Shown here: positions 1-8,701 of the stretch, piece after piece
How positions within the stretch are numbered: the stretch's first letter is position 1
Layout of the letters: each line of letters opens with the position of its first letter
Source of the DNA: an uncultured Clostridium sp.
Lineage (GTDB): Bacteria > Bacillota > Clostridia > TANB77 > CAG-508
Assembly: GCA_947651825.1 (NCBI GenBank)
Contig: CANTAQ010000002.1
Span: 1 to 64,000, forward strand
Reading direction: 5' to 3'
Length of the DNA: 64,000 nucleotides
Made by a program: the position numbers and the translations under genes
Notes under the pieces: generated by a model
Database searches by the model: none
Told to the model about the DNA's origin: nothing
The model's input: only the letters and a program-made list of their open reading frames with translations

Positions 1-232
1 TTATAAGGATAAAAATGAATAAAATAACAAAGAAATAGAAGTAAAAAAGAAAAAACATAAAATATGATAAAAAATATTTAAATAAATAAAAAAATAAAAA
101 GTATTATAATTAATTAACAAGAATTATCTATTATATTTGGAAATTAAAATAGATAATACATATTATAACAAAGGAGTGAAGAAATTAAAAAAATTTTTAT
201 GGAGAGATAATAAATAATAAAGGATGAAAAAA

Positions 233-705
233 TATACCTTAAAATTAACAAGAAAAAGTGTAAAAGTATGAGCTATCAAAAAAGTAAGTAACAAATTATG
301 TAAAAAGGAAAAGAGTAATAAATTAATATAGATTTAATGAAGTAAAAAATTTGAGAGAATTTAAATAATAGCAAAAATTAAAAAAAATATGATCTAATTC
401 ATATCTGGAAAGCTATCGGATCAAAGGGAAAGATTCGAAAAATAGAGTAAAGATGATGAGAATGGAAAAATAAACAAAATAGCATACTAAAAAGACAATA
501 GAAGCGAGAGATATATATTCCAAAGTATAGATAAAAATTGATAAAGGAAACCAATAAAAATTATTTAAAAAAAACAGAAGTTTTGTAGAAAAGCACTATA
601 ACAAACATGTTCTAAAAACAAAAGTTCACAGAACATGTGAGCGCGATTTGTAAAAAGAGGTTCTGTAGCTGAAGAAAATGAAAATAGAAATAATTAATTA
701 TAATT
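233..705 (+). ncRNA. Candidate large structured RNA, copy 1 core
   Basis: About 473 nt that align nearly without gaps to the second copy (offset 1004-1005). A hairpin at 417-437 has arms CGGATC/GATTCG around the loop AAAGGGAAA. In copy 2 both arms differ (CGGATT/GGTCCG) but still pair, which is compensatory change. A second hairpin has arms ACATGTTCT (605-613) and AGAACATGT (630-638). The size and islands of conservation in AT-rich filler resemble large bacterial RNAs of the ROOL/GOLLD/OLE kind, but I cannot assign a family. The plus strand is assumed. Confidence 0.55.
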
Positions 706-1236
706 AATCTATTTAATAAAAATAAATTAAATTTTATAATATTAATAGAAAGTACAGAAAAGTAAAATTCAATAATAAATTAATTATTAATAAAGAAATT
801 TATTAGAATAAATTAAATAAGATATATTAAAATAAAATATTTTATAAAATAGGTAAAAATAAATTAAATATAAATATTAAATTTAAATAAATAAAAAAGA
901 ATTAACCGGAAATATTAAAAATAAATAAAAAATTTGAAATTAATTTAAATAAATAAAATAATAAAAATAATTTATTAAATAAAAAAGATAGTTTATAAGG
1001 ATAAAAATGAATAAAATAACAAAGAAATAGAAATAAAAAAGAGAAAATAGAAAATATGATAAAAAATATTTAAATAAATTAAAAAAATAAAAAGTATTAT
1101 AATTAATTAACAAGAATTATCTATTATGATTGAAAATTAAAATAAATAATATATATTATAACAAAATAGTGAAGAAAGTTTTAAAGATTTTTAAAAAGAA
1201 AGAGTAAATAACAATAAACAATAAATGATAAAAAAG

Positions 1237-1710
1237 TATACCTTAAAATTAACAAGAAAAAGTGTAAAAGTATGAGCTATTAAAAAAGTAAGTAACAAAT
1301 TATGTAAAAAGGAAATGAGGAATAAATTAATATAGATTTGATGAAGTAAAAACTTTGAGAGAAATTAAATAATAGCCAAAATTTATAAAAAAAATGATCT
1401 AATTCATATCTGAAAATGTATCGGATTAAAGGGAAAGGTCCGAAAAATAGAGCAAAGATGGTGAGTGCAGAAAAACAACTAAAAGATTATATCAAAAAGA
1501 CAATAGATGTCTTATATAGAGGTACCAAAATATAGTTAAAAAGTGATAAAGGAAATCAATAAAAATTATTTTAGAAAAACAAAAGTTTTATAAGAAAACA
1601 CTATTGCAAACATGTTCTAAAAACAGAAGTTCAAAGAACAAGTGAGTGTATTTTATGAAAATAGTATCTGCAGCTGAATAGAATGAAAATAGAAATAATT
1701 AATTATAATT
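1237..1710 (+). ncRNA. Candidate large structured RNA, copy 2 core
   Basis: Second copy of the core. The loop AAAGGGAAA (1428-1436) is identical to copy 1 while the stem (CGGATT 1422-1427 / GGTCCG 1437-1442) has covaried. The second hairpin is weaker here (ACATGTTCT 1610-1618 against AGAACAAGT 1635-1643, keeping the GTTCT/AGAAC pairs). Long unchanged stretches lie around 1237-1360. Two copies diverging while keeping structure suggests both have been under selection. Confidence 0.55.
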
Positions 1711-2133
1711 ATTTTCAATGAAAAAATAAATTAAGCTTTATAATAAAAAATAAGATGTGCTGAAACATAAAGAGAAATTATAAATTAATTATTTAGAAAA
1801 AATTTATTAAAATAAAAAATATTAAAAGTAAATATTTAATAAAAACAAATAAAAAAGAATTAGTTATAAGTATTTTATTGAAATAAATAAAATTAATTTA
1901 TCTAATAAAAAGAGAATTATAAAAATAAATAAAAAAATCAAGACAATTTAATTTCTAAAAATATTTGCAATAACTAAATAAAGCTATTATTTTAATTTTT
2001 TTATAAATTTATTGACAAAAAATGCTTTATTGACATTATTAAGAAAAATATTAACTTCTTTCAATGAATTTATAAAACAATCTTTTTTTCTTAAAAATTT
2101 ACTATTTTTCTTTTCTTTTTCCATAAGAACTCC

Positions 2134-2161
2134 TTGTATTTTAATAAATTTATTATATAAT
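2134..2161 (+). promoter_or_regulatory. Putative SigA promoter for the trmN-rsmI pair
   Basis: TTGTAT (2134-2139), 16-nt spacer, TATAAT (2156-2161), followed by a short leader with a GGGAG ribosome site at 2172-2176. Confidence 0.45.
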
Positions 2162-2185
2162 ATTCTAGAGAGGGAGAAATTGTTA

Positions 2186-2935
2186 ATGAATAACTTTATA
2201 AAGCTAAAAGAAAATGAAAGAATTGATGATTTAGAAATAAATGATTTAAAAATAATTCAGAATGAGAATGGCTTTTGTTTTGGGATTGATAGCGTACTAT
2301 TATCTGATTTTGCAAAAACAATAAAAGCTGGAACCGAGATTTTAGATTTGGGAACAGGTACAGCAATTTTACCTATTTTGTTGACAGCCAAAACTTGTGC
2401 AAGACATATTGTGGGGGTAGAACTTCAAAAAGATGTTGCAGAAATGGCTAAAAGAAGTATAAAAATGAATGGATTAGAAGATAAGATAGATATAATTAAT
2501 GAAGATATTAAAAATTTAACTAATATACTACCTATTAATTCTTATGATGCTATAGTAACTAATCCTCCATATATGAAATTGAATACTGGATTAGAAAACG
2601 AGAGTATAGAAAAATTAATTTCTAGACATGAAGTTAAATGTACAATTGGAGATATTGCAAGAGTTTCTACGAAACTATTAAAAGATAGAGGAGAAATATA
2701 TATGGTACACAGACCAGATAGATTGATGGATATAATGGAATGCTTTAGAAAATATAAATTAGAAATAAAAAATATGCGACTTGTTTTTCCAAAAACTACT
2801 AAGGAAGCAAATTTAGTTTTAATCAAAGCTGTAAAAAATGCACAGCCATTTATGAGAATCCAAAAACCACTATATGTGTATGAAGAAAATGGTGAATATA
2901 CAAAAGAAATAAAGAAAATATATAATAAAAATTAA
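2186..2935 (+). CDS. tRNA1(Val) (adenine37-N6)-methyltransferase-like protein (TrmN6/YabB family)
   Basis: Predicted SAM-dependent methyltransferase, about 249 residues. The SAM-binding motif LDLGTGTAILPILL is near residue 50 and the catalytic N6-adenine motif NPPY follows at about residue 130, as in the TrmN6/YabB family that modifies A37 of tRNA-Val. The open frame extends upstream, but that part is hydrophobic and family-unlike. ATG 2186 is chosen because it sits 9 nt after GGGAG and begins the conserved region; an in-frame TTG at 2180 is possible. It runs 11 nt ahead of rsmI, reproducing the Bacillus yabB-rsmI-abrB neighbourhood. Confidence 0.85.
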   Translation: MNNFIKLKENERIDDLEINDLKIIQNENGFCFGIDSVLLSDFAKTIKAGTEILDLGTGTAILPILLTAKTCARHIVGVELQKDVAEMAKRSIKMNGLEDKIDIINEDIKNLTNILPINSYDAIVTNPPYMKLNTGLENESIEKLISRHEVKCTIGDIARVSTKLLKDRGEIYMVHRPDRLMDIMECFRKYKLEIKNMRLVFPKTTKEANLVLIKAVKNAQPFMRIQKPLYVYEENGEYTKEIKKIYNKN

Positions 2936-2946
2936 GGAGAATAGTG

Positions 2947-3798
2947 ATGAAAGGTAATTTATATTTGGTGGCAACTCCAATTGGGAATCTTGATGACATT
3001 ACAATAAGAGCAATAAAGATATTAAAAGAAGTTGATATAATTGCAGCAGAGGATACTAGACATACTCTTAAATTGTTGAATCATTTAAAAATAAAGAAAC
3101 CGCTAACCAGCTATTATAAACAAACGGAAAAAAACAAGTCAAATGTACTCATAAGTAAATTATTAGAAGGACAAAATATAGCATTAGTTTCAGATGCTGG
3201 CACACCAGGTATTTCTGACCCAGGAGAAGAAATTGTAAGACAAGCAATAAAAAATGAAATTGAAGTTATTCCTATACCAGGAGCATGTGCATTAATAAAT
3301 GCATTAATTTGTTCTGGAATGAATACCACAGAATTTAGTTTTATAGGTTTTTTGCCAGTTAATCAGACAGAGAAACGCAAAAAATTAGAAGAGTTTGAGC
3401 AAGAAAATAAGACATTAATTTTTTATGAAGCACCACATAAATTATTGTCAACATTACAGAAAATGTTAGAGATTTTTGGAAATAGAAAAGTCGTTTTAGC
3501 ACGTGAACTAACAAAAATACATGAAGAATATATTAGAGGAACTTTAGAAGATGTTTTACAAAAACAAACAGAACCTAAAGGAGAGTATGTTATTATAGTA
3601 GAAGGAAATAAAGAAAGACAAACTGAAGAACTAATATTAAATGGATTATCTTTAGAGTCACATTATGAGTATTATAAAAATAAAGGACTAAGTAAAAAAG
3701 AGACGATAAAGGCAATTGCAAGTGACAGAAAAACCAATAAAAACGAGATATATCAATATTTTTTAAATAAAGATAATGAGAATTATCCAGAGAACTAA
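2947..3798 (+). CDS. rsmI: 16S rRNA (cytidine1402-2'-O)-methyltransferase RsmI
   Basis: Tetrapyrrole-methylase fold enzyme that 2'-O-methylates C1402 of 16S rRNA in the decoding centre. Visible family marks are the N-terminal LYLVATPIGNLDDIT, the AEDTR motif, VSDAGTPGISDPG and the ARELTKIHEE segment. At about 283 residues it is the usual length. A GTG at 2944 is in frame, but ATG 2947 is 7 nt after GGAG and is preferred. It is probably co-transcribed with the upstream methyltransferase and ends at a terminator shared with the convergent AbrB-type gene. Confidence 0.93.
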   Translation: MKGNLYLVATPIGNLDDITIRAIKILKEVDIIAAEDTRHTLKLLNHLKIKKPLTSYYKQTEKNKSNVLISKLLEGQNIALVSDAGTPGISDPGEEIVRQAIKNEIEVIPIPGACALINALICSGMNTTEFSFIGFLPVNQTEKRKKLEEFEQENKTLIFYEAPHKLLSTLQKMLEIFGNRKVVLARELTKIHEEYIRGTLEDVLQKQTEPKGEYVIIVEGNKERQTEELILNGLSLESHYEYYKNKGLSKKETIKAIASDRKTNKNEIYQYFLNKDNENYPEN

Positions 3799-3805
3799 AT
3801 AAAAA

Positions 3806-3843
3806 ATCATAAATAGTACAGAACTATTTATGATTATTTTTTT
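3806..3843. terminator. Bidirectional terminator between rsmI and the AbrB-type gene
   Basis: Stem ATCATAAATAG / CTATTTATGAT with a 7-nt loop, followed by a T run on the plus strand and preceded by an A run that serves the minus strand. The stop codon of the minus-strand gene lies inside the stem. Confidence 0.8.
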
Positions 3844-4078
3844 TTGAAAGACTGCTAATGCATCTATCGCAAATAATTTTATCTTTAAAATCAGTTAGTT
3901 TTTTTGTATTACCACAGAAAATGCATTTTTTTTCATGTTTTTCTAAAATAATAGAAGAGCCATCTGTATAAATTTCAACAGAATCTTTTTCTTCAATTCC
4001 AAGCTGTGTTCTCATATCAATAGGTATAACAACTCTACCTAGTTCGTCAACTCTTCTAATTATTCCTGCTGATTTCAT
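3824..4078 (-). CDS. AbrB/SpoVT-family transition-state regulator
   Basis: 84 residues. The N-terminal half is a typical swapped-hairpin AbrB DNA-binding domain (MKSAGIIRRVDELGRVVIPI) that dimerises on promoter DNA. The C-terminal half carries two CxxC-type pairs (CIFC and CDRC) that could bind a metal, unlike classic B. subtilis AbrB. The start at 4078 is set by the domain start and a G-rich ribosome site just upstream. Its place after rsmI matches Bacillus abrB. It may repress post-exponential genes; no target site was identified here. Confidence 0.85.
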   Translation of the reverse strand: MKSAGIIRRVDELGRVVIPIDMRTQLGIEEKDSVEIYTDGSSIILEKHEKKCIFCGNTKKLTDFKDKIICDRCISSLSKKNNHK

Positions 4079-4225
4079 GTTTAGCCCCCTAACATTACAA
4101 ATGAAAAATTTACTTAATAATACCATAAAAAGCCCCGAAGGTCAATAAATATAAAGAATTTTATATAGCAATTAGTAATTATAATTATATGTATGAATAG
4201 AATATAAAAAGTAGGAGGAAAAGAC

Positions 4226-4801
4226 ATGTTAAATATTATATGGCCACTGTTTATAATAATTTCATTAATATATGCAATTTTCTTTGGGAGAGTAAGTGAA
4301 GTTAATTTATCAATATTTGATTCAGTAGAAAATGCTGTACAAATATCTATAAATTTGCTTGGAACAATATGTTTGTGGAATGGAATAATAAAAATAGCAA
4401 TGAATACTGAGCTTGTAGACAAATTAAAAAGATTACTAAAACCAATATTAAAAGTTTTATTTCCAGAAATAAAAGAAAAAGATCAAGCTTATAGCGAAAT
4501 CTCTATGAATATAGTTGCAAATATAATGGGATTAGGAAATGCGGCGACGCCGCTTGGTTTAAATGCAATGAAATCTATGCAGAAAGAAAATTTAGAAAAA
4601 GATAGGCTGAGCAATTCAATGGCAATGTTTATAATAATAAATACTGCTTCAATTCAAATAATTCCCACAACAGTGATTGCAATTAGAACATCATTAGGAT
4701 CTAAAAATCCAACAGGAATGATATTAGCAGTGTGGATAGCAACAATAGGAGCTGCAGTTTCTGCAATAATAATGTCTAAAATATTGATGAAAAGATGGTG
4801 A
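4226..4801 (+). CDS. spmA: Spore maturation protein A
   Basis: 191-residue multi-spanning membrane protein with the Gate (nucleoside-recognition) motif region MGLGNAATPLGLNAMK. With SpmB it is needed for proper dehydration of the spore core in Bacillus and Clostridium. It has a strong AGGAGG ribosome site and is followed after 3 nt by spmB, so the two are translated as a pair. Length and order are standard. Confidence 0.92.
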   Translation: MLNIIWPLFIIISLIYAIFFGRVSEVNLSIFDSVENAVQISINLLGTICLWNGIIKIAMNTELVDKLKRLLKPILKVLFPEIKEKDQAYSEISMNIVANIMGLGNAATPLGLNAMKSMQKENLEKDRLSNSMAMFIIINTASIQIIPTTVIAIRTSLGSKNPTGMILAVWIATIGAAVSAIIMSKILMKRW

Positions 4802-4804
4802 AAT

Positions 4805-5332
4805 ATGAATATAATTAATTATTTTTCTAATATAGCATTGCCAGCAATTATATTAATTATTTTATTTTTCGGGATAAAAGAAAAAATAAATATGTTTGAT
4901 ATTTTTATTGACGGGGCAAAAGAGGGAATTGAAATAATTTTTAAATTATTTCCAACTTTAGTAGGAATATTTGTTGCGATTGGATTATTAAGAAGTTCTG
5001 GGATAATTGATTTTTTCATTAATTTAATAGTACCAATTACTAATATGTTTAATATTCCTAAAGAGATAATGCCGTTAGCTCTATTAAGGCCAATTTCAGG
5101 AAGTGCATCTATGGCTGTTGGAACAGATATCATGCAAACATATGGAGTAGATAGCAAAATTGGACTAATAGTATCTACTATAATGGGATCAACAGAAACT
5201 ACTTTGTATACTATTGCAGTATATACAAGTATTGTCGGAGTTAAGAAAATTAGATTTGTATTAGTTGCAGCACTAATAGCTGATCTTGTAGGAATGTTGA
5301 TTTCTGTCATTTTTTGGCAGATTTTGTCGTAA
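4805..5332 (+). CDS. spmB: Spore maturation protein B
   Basis: 175-residue Gate-domain membrane protein and partner of SpmA. Conserved stretches include LRPISGSASMAVGTDIM and IMGSTETTLYTIAVY. Several hydrophobic segments place it in the membrane of the developing spore. It sits 3 nt after spmA and ends just before a promoter for a tiny downstream gene. Confidence 0.92.
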   Translation: MNIINYFSNIALPAIILIILFFGIKEKINMFDIFIDGAKEGIEIIFKLFPTLVGIFVAIGLLRSSGIIDFFINLIVPITNMFNIPKEIMPLALLRPISGSASMAVGTDIMQTYGVDSKIGLIVSTIMGSTETTLYTIAVYTSIVGVKKIRFVLVAALIADLVGMLISVIFWQILS

Positions 5333-5340
5333 AGTTTTTC

Positions 5341-5369
5341 TTGACTTTTGTCATATTCTATTGTATTAT
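5341..5369 (+). promoter_or_regulatory. SigA-type promoter of a 32-residue gene
   Basis: TTGACT (5341-5346), exactly 17 nt, TATTAT (5364-5369). It is immediately downstream of spmB. Confidence 0.6.
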
Positions 5370-5398
5370 GGTTACATAAAATTTGCTTGGAGTGCAAT

Positions 5399-5497
5399 AT
5401 GATATTTAAATTCTTAATATTTATTTCAATAATTTATTTAATAAAAAGATTTTTTATCAAAATATTATCTAAAAAAATTCTAAAAAAAATTTCATAG
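5399..5497 (+). CDS. Putative 32-residue basic membrane peptide
   Basis: Short frame with its own promoter (5341-5369) and GGAG (5389-5392) six nt before ATG. The product starts with a hydrophobic run of about 14 residues (IFKFLIFISIIYLI) and ends in alternating Lys and hydrophobic residues (KILSKKILKK), a pattern typical of small membrane or toxin-like peptides. I do not recognise a family. A weak stem (AGGATA/TATCCT, near 5507-5526) follows. The good promoter and ribosome site are the main support; function is unknown. Confidence 0.5.
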   Translation: MIFKFLIFISIIYLIKRFFIKILSKKILKKIS

Positions 5498-5544
5498 TAA
5501 AAAAATAGGATAATTAAATATATCCTAATATTAAAAGTTTTTAA

Positions 5545-5644
5545 TTGTGTAGGAAATATCAATATTTTTTTACAGTAGCCCTAAAAAAGAATAGGGATAT
5601 TTTCTACATATTTTTATAATCTTTCCTTATTTTTTTCTACACAA
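5545..5644. other. Intergenic element with competing inverted repeats
   Basis: The arm TTGTGTAG (5545-5552) can pair with CTACACAA (5637-5644). Overlapping it, GTAGGAAATATC (5549-5560) can pair with GATATTTTCTAC (5596-5607), enclosing a small CCCTA/TAGGG hairpin (5579-5596). The two outer pairings exclude each other, as in a switch or attenuator. Strand and role are unknown. Confidence 0.4.
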
Positions 5645-5706
5645 TATTTTTTTCTATTGGAGAACTATCTTAAGTTATTCTAGCCAAAAGATAGTTCTTC
5701 ATCAAA

Positions 5707-6492
5707 TTAAGTAAGATTAATAATCTGACTAGGATTATCACGTGGGGCCACATTTATACAAATGTCTTTTTCAGAAAAATTGTACTTTTGTAATTCTTCC
5801 CAAACAGTTTTATTGGCTAACTCAGGAAAATTGTTTTCTTTGCTAAGGTGAATTAAAAAGGCATTTTTTAAACCAGAGTCGATTAATTTTGCAATAGTTT
5901 GTCCTGCCACACAATTTTCTAAATGACCAAGAGAACTAGCAATTCTTCTTTTTAAATGATAAGGATAATGAGAATATTTAAGTATATTCATATCATAATT
6001 AGACTCTAAAAAAATTAAAGAACTATTTTTTAGATTATTAAAAACATCTTCAGTAATATTACCTAAATCTGTTGCAACACTAATTTTTTTTGAACCATTA
6101 TATATATTAAAACCACATGGGTCTGCAGCATCATGTGGAGTTGAAAAAGGTGATATAATTAAATCTGATATATCAAAAGATTTATTATTTATAAAAATTT
6201 TTTTATTATCATCTGAAATTTTATCTGAATTAATATGTTTCCAAGTTTTTTCATTTGCATAAATTGGAATATTATATTTATTAGATAAAATACCTAAACC
6301 TTTTGTGTGATCGACATGTTCATGAGTAACTAAAACTGCTTGAATCTCAGTAGGAGAAATACTTAAATTGTTTAAAGCCATTTCAATTTTTTTACAACTT
6401 ACTCCAGCATCAACTAAAAGTTTAGTATGATTAGTTTGTACTAAGAAACTATTACCACTACTTCCACTATATAAACTACAACATTTTATCAT
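5707..6492 (-). CDS. walJ: MBL-fold metallohydrolase, YycJ/WalJ type
   Basis: 261 residues with the metallo-beta-lactamase metal motif HEHVDH near residue 57 and later metal-ligand His/Asp residues. The N-terminus CCSLYSGSSGNSFLV is typical of YycJ/WalJ, a DNA 5'-3' exonuclease-like protein linked in Firmicutes to wall/replication coordination. It is encoded 12 nt downstream of murA on the same strand and probably co-transcribed. A 10-bp inverted repeat (GAACTATCTT/AAGATAGTTC, about 5662-5698) follows the gene without a clear T tail. Confidence 0.85.
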   Translation of the reverse strand: MIKCCSLYSGSSGNSFLVQTNHTKLLVDAGVSCKKIEMALNNLSISPTEIQAVLVTHEHVDHTKGLGILSNKYNIPIYANEKTWKHINSDKISDDNKKIFINNKSFDISDLIISPFSTPHDAADPCGFNIYNGSKKISVATDLGNITEDVFNNLKNSSLIFLESNYDMNILKYSHYPYHLKRRIASSLGHLENCVAGQTIAKLIDSGLKNAFLIHLSKENNFPELANKTVWEELQKYNFSEKDICINVAPRDNPSQIINLT

Positions 6493-6504
6493 TAATTTTC
6501 ACCT

Positions 6505-7764
6505 TTATTCTTGTACTCTTTTGATTTTTGCTCCAAGTTTATTAAACTTCTCTTCAATATTTTCATACCCACGATCAATATGTCTTAAATTATATATTTC
6601 TGTTGTACCATTAGCAATAATTCCAGCAATAACTAATGCTGCACCAGCTCTCAAATCAGAAGCATAAACAGGTGCTCCAGATAGATGTGATACTCCTTCA
6701 AAAAAGGCGGTTCGATCATGAGCAGCAATGTTTGCTCCCATTTTATTAAGTTCAGCAGTATACTGAAATCTAGAATCCCAGATTGATTCGTTTATAATAC
6801 TAGTTCCATTTGCAACTGAAAGTACAACACCCATTTGTGGTTGTAAATCAGTAGGATATCCAGGATAAGGAAGAGTTTTCAAGCTGGTTCCAGAAGGTCT
6901 TTTATCAGCATAAACTTTTATACTATCACCTAAAATTTCTACCTTTCCGCCTATTTCTAATATCTTTGAAATTAAAGAATCTAAATGTTCAGGAATGCAG
7001 TTTTTTATTAGAATATTTCCTTTTGAGGCAACTGCAGCTAACATGAAAGTACCAGCTTCAATTTGGTCAGGAACAACAGAATAAGAACAAGAATCTTTTA
7101 AAGTTTCTACGCCATTAACTTTTATAATATCAGTTCCTGCACCTCTAATATCAGCTCCCATAGAATTAAGAAAGTTTGCAATATCAACTACATGAGGTTC
7201 CTTAGCTGCATTTTCTATAGTAGTAGTTCCTTTGGCAAGAACACTTGCAATCATAATATTAATAGTTGCACCAACAGAAACTATATCCATATATATATTT
7301 GTACCAATTAATTTTTTTGCATTTAAGGAGATTTTTCCTTGTGAAATATTAGATTCTGCACCTAATGCTTCAAATCCCTTTATATGTTGGTCAATAGGTC
7401 GAACACCTAAATTGCAACCACCAGGTAAACCGACTTCTATTTTTCCATATTTACTCAATAAAGAACCAATTAGATAATATGAAGCACGAAATTTACTAGT
7501 TAAATCTAAAGGAACTTTAGTACTATGTACATCTTTATTATTAATAATTAATGTGTTTTTGTCTATCCAAGTAATTTTGGAACCTATAGCTTCTAAAATT
7601 TGGCAAGATAATCTTACATCAATAATATTTGGAACATTATATAATGTGAAAACACCATTTGACAACAGTGTTGCAGGCAATATAGCAATTGCAGAATTTT
7701 TTGCTCCAATAATAGAAACTTCCCCTCTTAAAGGAGTACCACCTGTTATAACTAATTTTTCCAT
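6505..7764 (-). CDS. murA: UDP-N-acetylglucosamine 1-carboxyvinyltransferase MurA
   Basis: First committed step of peptidoglycan synthesis: adds enolpyruvate from PEP to UDP-GlcNAc. The catalytic Cys is present in LPGGCNLGVRPIDQHI, so fosfomycin sensitivity would be expected. The N-terminus KLVITGGTPLRGEVSIIGAKN and full length (about 419 residues) fit the family. An upstream in-frame TTG (7776) overlaps the ribosome site; ATG 7764, about 5 nt after GGAGG, is chosen. Co-oriented with walJ and downstream of spoIIR. Confidence 0.95.
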   Translation of the reverse strand: MEKLVITGGTPLRGEVSIIGAKNSAIAILPATLLSNGVFTLYNVPNIIDVRLSCQILEAIGSKITWIDKNTLIINNKDVHSTKVPLDLTSKFRASYYLIGSLLSKYGKIEVGLPGGCNLGVRPIDQHIKGFEALGAESNISQGKISLNAKKLIGTNIYMDIVSVGATINIMIASVLAKGTTTIENAAKEPHVVDIANFLNSMGADIRGAGTDIIKVNGVETLKDSCSYSVVPDQIEAGTFMLAAVASKGNILIKNCIPEHLDSLISKILEIGGKVEILGDSIKVYADKRPSGTSLKTLPYPGYPTDLQPQMGVVLSVANGTSIINESIWDSRFQYTAELNKMGANIAAHDRTAFFEGVSHLSGAPVYASDLRAGAALVIAGIIANGTTEIYNLRHIDRGYENIEEKFNKLGAKIKRVQE

Positions 7765-7795
7765 AAGTTCCTCCAAAACTAGATAATATAGAAAA

Positions 7796-7815
7796 TAGAG
7801 TGTAAATACACTCTA
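7796..7815 (-). terminator. Terminator after spoIIR
   Basis: Perfect 8-bp stem TAGAGTGT/ACACTCTA with a 4-nt loop; on the minus strand it is followed by a T-rich stretch. It lies between spoIIR and murA. Confidence 0.55.
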
Positions 7816-7819
7816 TTAA

Positions 7820-8485
7820 CTACATAAATATACCACTTATACTAAAATTTTGCAATACTTCTACAATTTTAAATTTAAATTGTGTATCAGAGTTAGAACT
7901 ATTAGAAATTAAATCATATTCTTCTTCAGATAAACTTTCTTTCATTATTTTTTTAGAATCTTCAGGAACGATTCCAGTAGTTACATCTACAAAACAAAGA
8001 GGAGGAAACATTACACACCACCAGTTTTTTCCGGTAGCACTACCAATTTTTATTCTTAGTGCATCATAATATCCAGGGGGTAAAGTAATATCTCCATAAT
8101 TTTTTGTAGGAAAACTGAAATTGCCAATTTCGATAGAAACATCATAGTCATATCCATTTTCTAAAATTGTTTGTTTTGCAATAAGTTCTAAATTGGATAA
8201 ATTTTCATTTAATAATACAACTAAATCATCCTTAGAATTTATATTATTTGAAATAGAAGACATATACTCTATTACTTTATCTCGAACTATTAACTTTAGA
8301 CTTTGATCTTCTGAAGAATCACTGTTTGCGATAACATGTAATCTAAAAACGCTATTCGAAATATCTGTGCAAACAGCCTGAGTATACGAAATAGCAGAAA
8401 CAATAATATATATAATTAATAAAAAAATTAAAAGTAAACAACGTTTAAATTTTGAATTTGATAAAATTTTTGTAATCAATCTCAT
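7820..8485 (-). CDS. spoIIR: Stage II sporulation protein R
   Basis: 221 residues. In Bacillus SpoIIR is made in the forespore under SigF, is secreted, and signals SpoIIGA in the mother-cell membrane to process pro-SigE. An N-terminal membrane/signal segment (residues about 14-37) is followed by the family regions SNSVFRLHVIANSDS and NWWCVMFPPLCFVD. Its partners spoIIGA and sigE are also in this window (50.4-52.1 kb). GGAGG precedes the start. No convincing SigF promoter could be assigned by eye. Confidence 0.93.
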   Translation of the reverse strand: MRLITKILSNSKFKRCLLLIFLLIIYIIVSAISYTQAVCTDISNSVFRLHVIANSDSSEDQSLKLIVRDKVIEYMSSISNNINSKDDLVVLLNENLSNLELIAKQTILENGYDYDVSIEIGNFSFPTKNYGDITLPPGYYDALRIKIGSATGKNWWCVMFPPLCFVDVTTGIVPEDSKKIMKESLSEEEYDLISNSSNSDTQFKFKIVEVLQNFSISGIFM

Positions 8486-8623
8486 TATAAACCTCCATTA
8501 GAAATTAAATAAAATTTTGTCAAATAATTTCTTTAAATAAATTATTAACCATTTTTTAAAATATATACATAAAAAAACAAAAAAACACACAAGAAAATAC
8601 TCGAAAGGTGTAATTCCGTAGAC

Positions 8624-8632
8624 TTTGTCGAA
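8624..8632 (+). promoter_or_regulatory. Spo0A-box-like site
   Basis: TTTGTCGAA, a full match to the core Spo0A box, ends 19 nt upstream of the -35 of the next gene and lies between the divergent spoIIR and an unknown gene. Confidence 0.5.
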
Positions 8633-8651
8633 TTTAGAGAGACGATTTATA

Positions 8652-8680
8652 TTGACTTAAAAAGAAAAAAATGGTACAAT
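8652..8680 (+). promoter_or_regulatory. SigA promoter of the unknown gene at 8702
   Basis: TTGACT (8652-8657), 17-nt spacer, TACAAT (8675-8680), then GGAGG before the ATG. Confidence 0.65.
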
Positions 8681-8701
8681 TTAACAGTAGGAGGAACTAG
8701 A

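Larger units (their letters stand above)
1..1985. repeat. Two tandem copies of a ~1 kb AT-rich non-coding unit
   Basis: The sequence opening the window (TTATAAGGATAAAAATGAAT) recurs at 993, and similarity then continues almost to 1985, giving copies of about 1-992 and 993-1985. No credible protein gene is visible in the first 2.1 kb: reading frames are closed by frequent stops on both strands. The middle of each copy is well conserved while the flanks are low-complexity A/T runs that have drifted. Copy 1 touches the window edge, so the array may continue to the left. The arrangement fits a duplicated non-coding RNA locus better than a decayed gene. Confidence 0.8.

Noticed and set aside
1..2011. 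CRISPR array in the repetitive first 2 kb
   Set aside because: Only two long copies of ~1 kb; no short regularly spaced repeats or cas genes.
2012..2185. N-terminal extension of the TrmN6-like protein
   Set aside because: Hydrophobic, AT-rich, family-unlike, and the ribosome site lies at 2172 just before ATG 2186.
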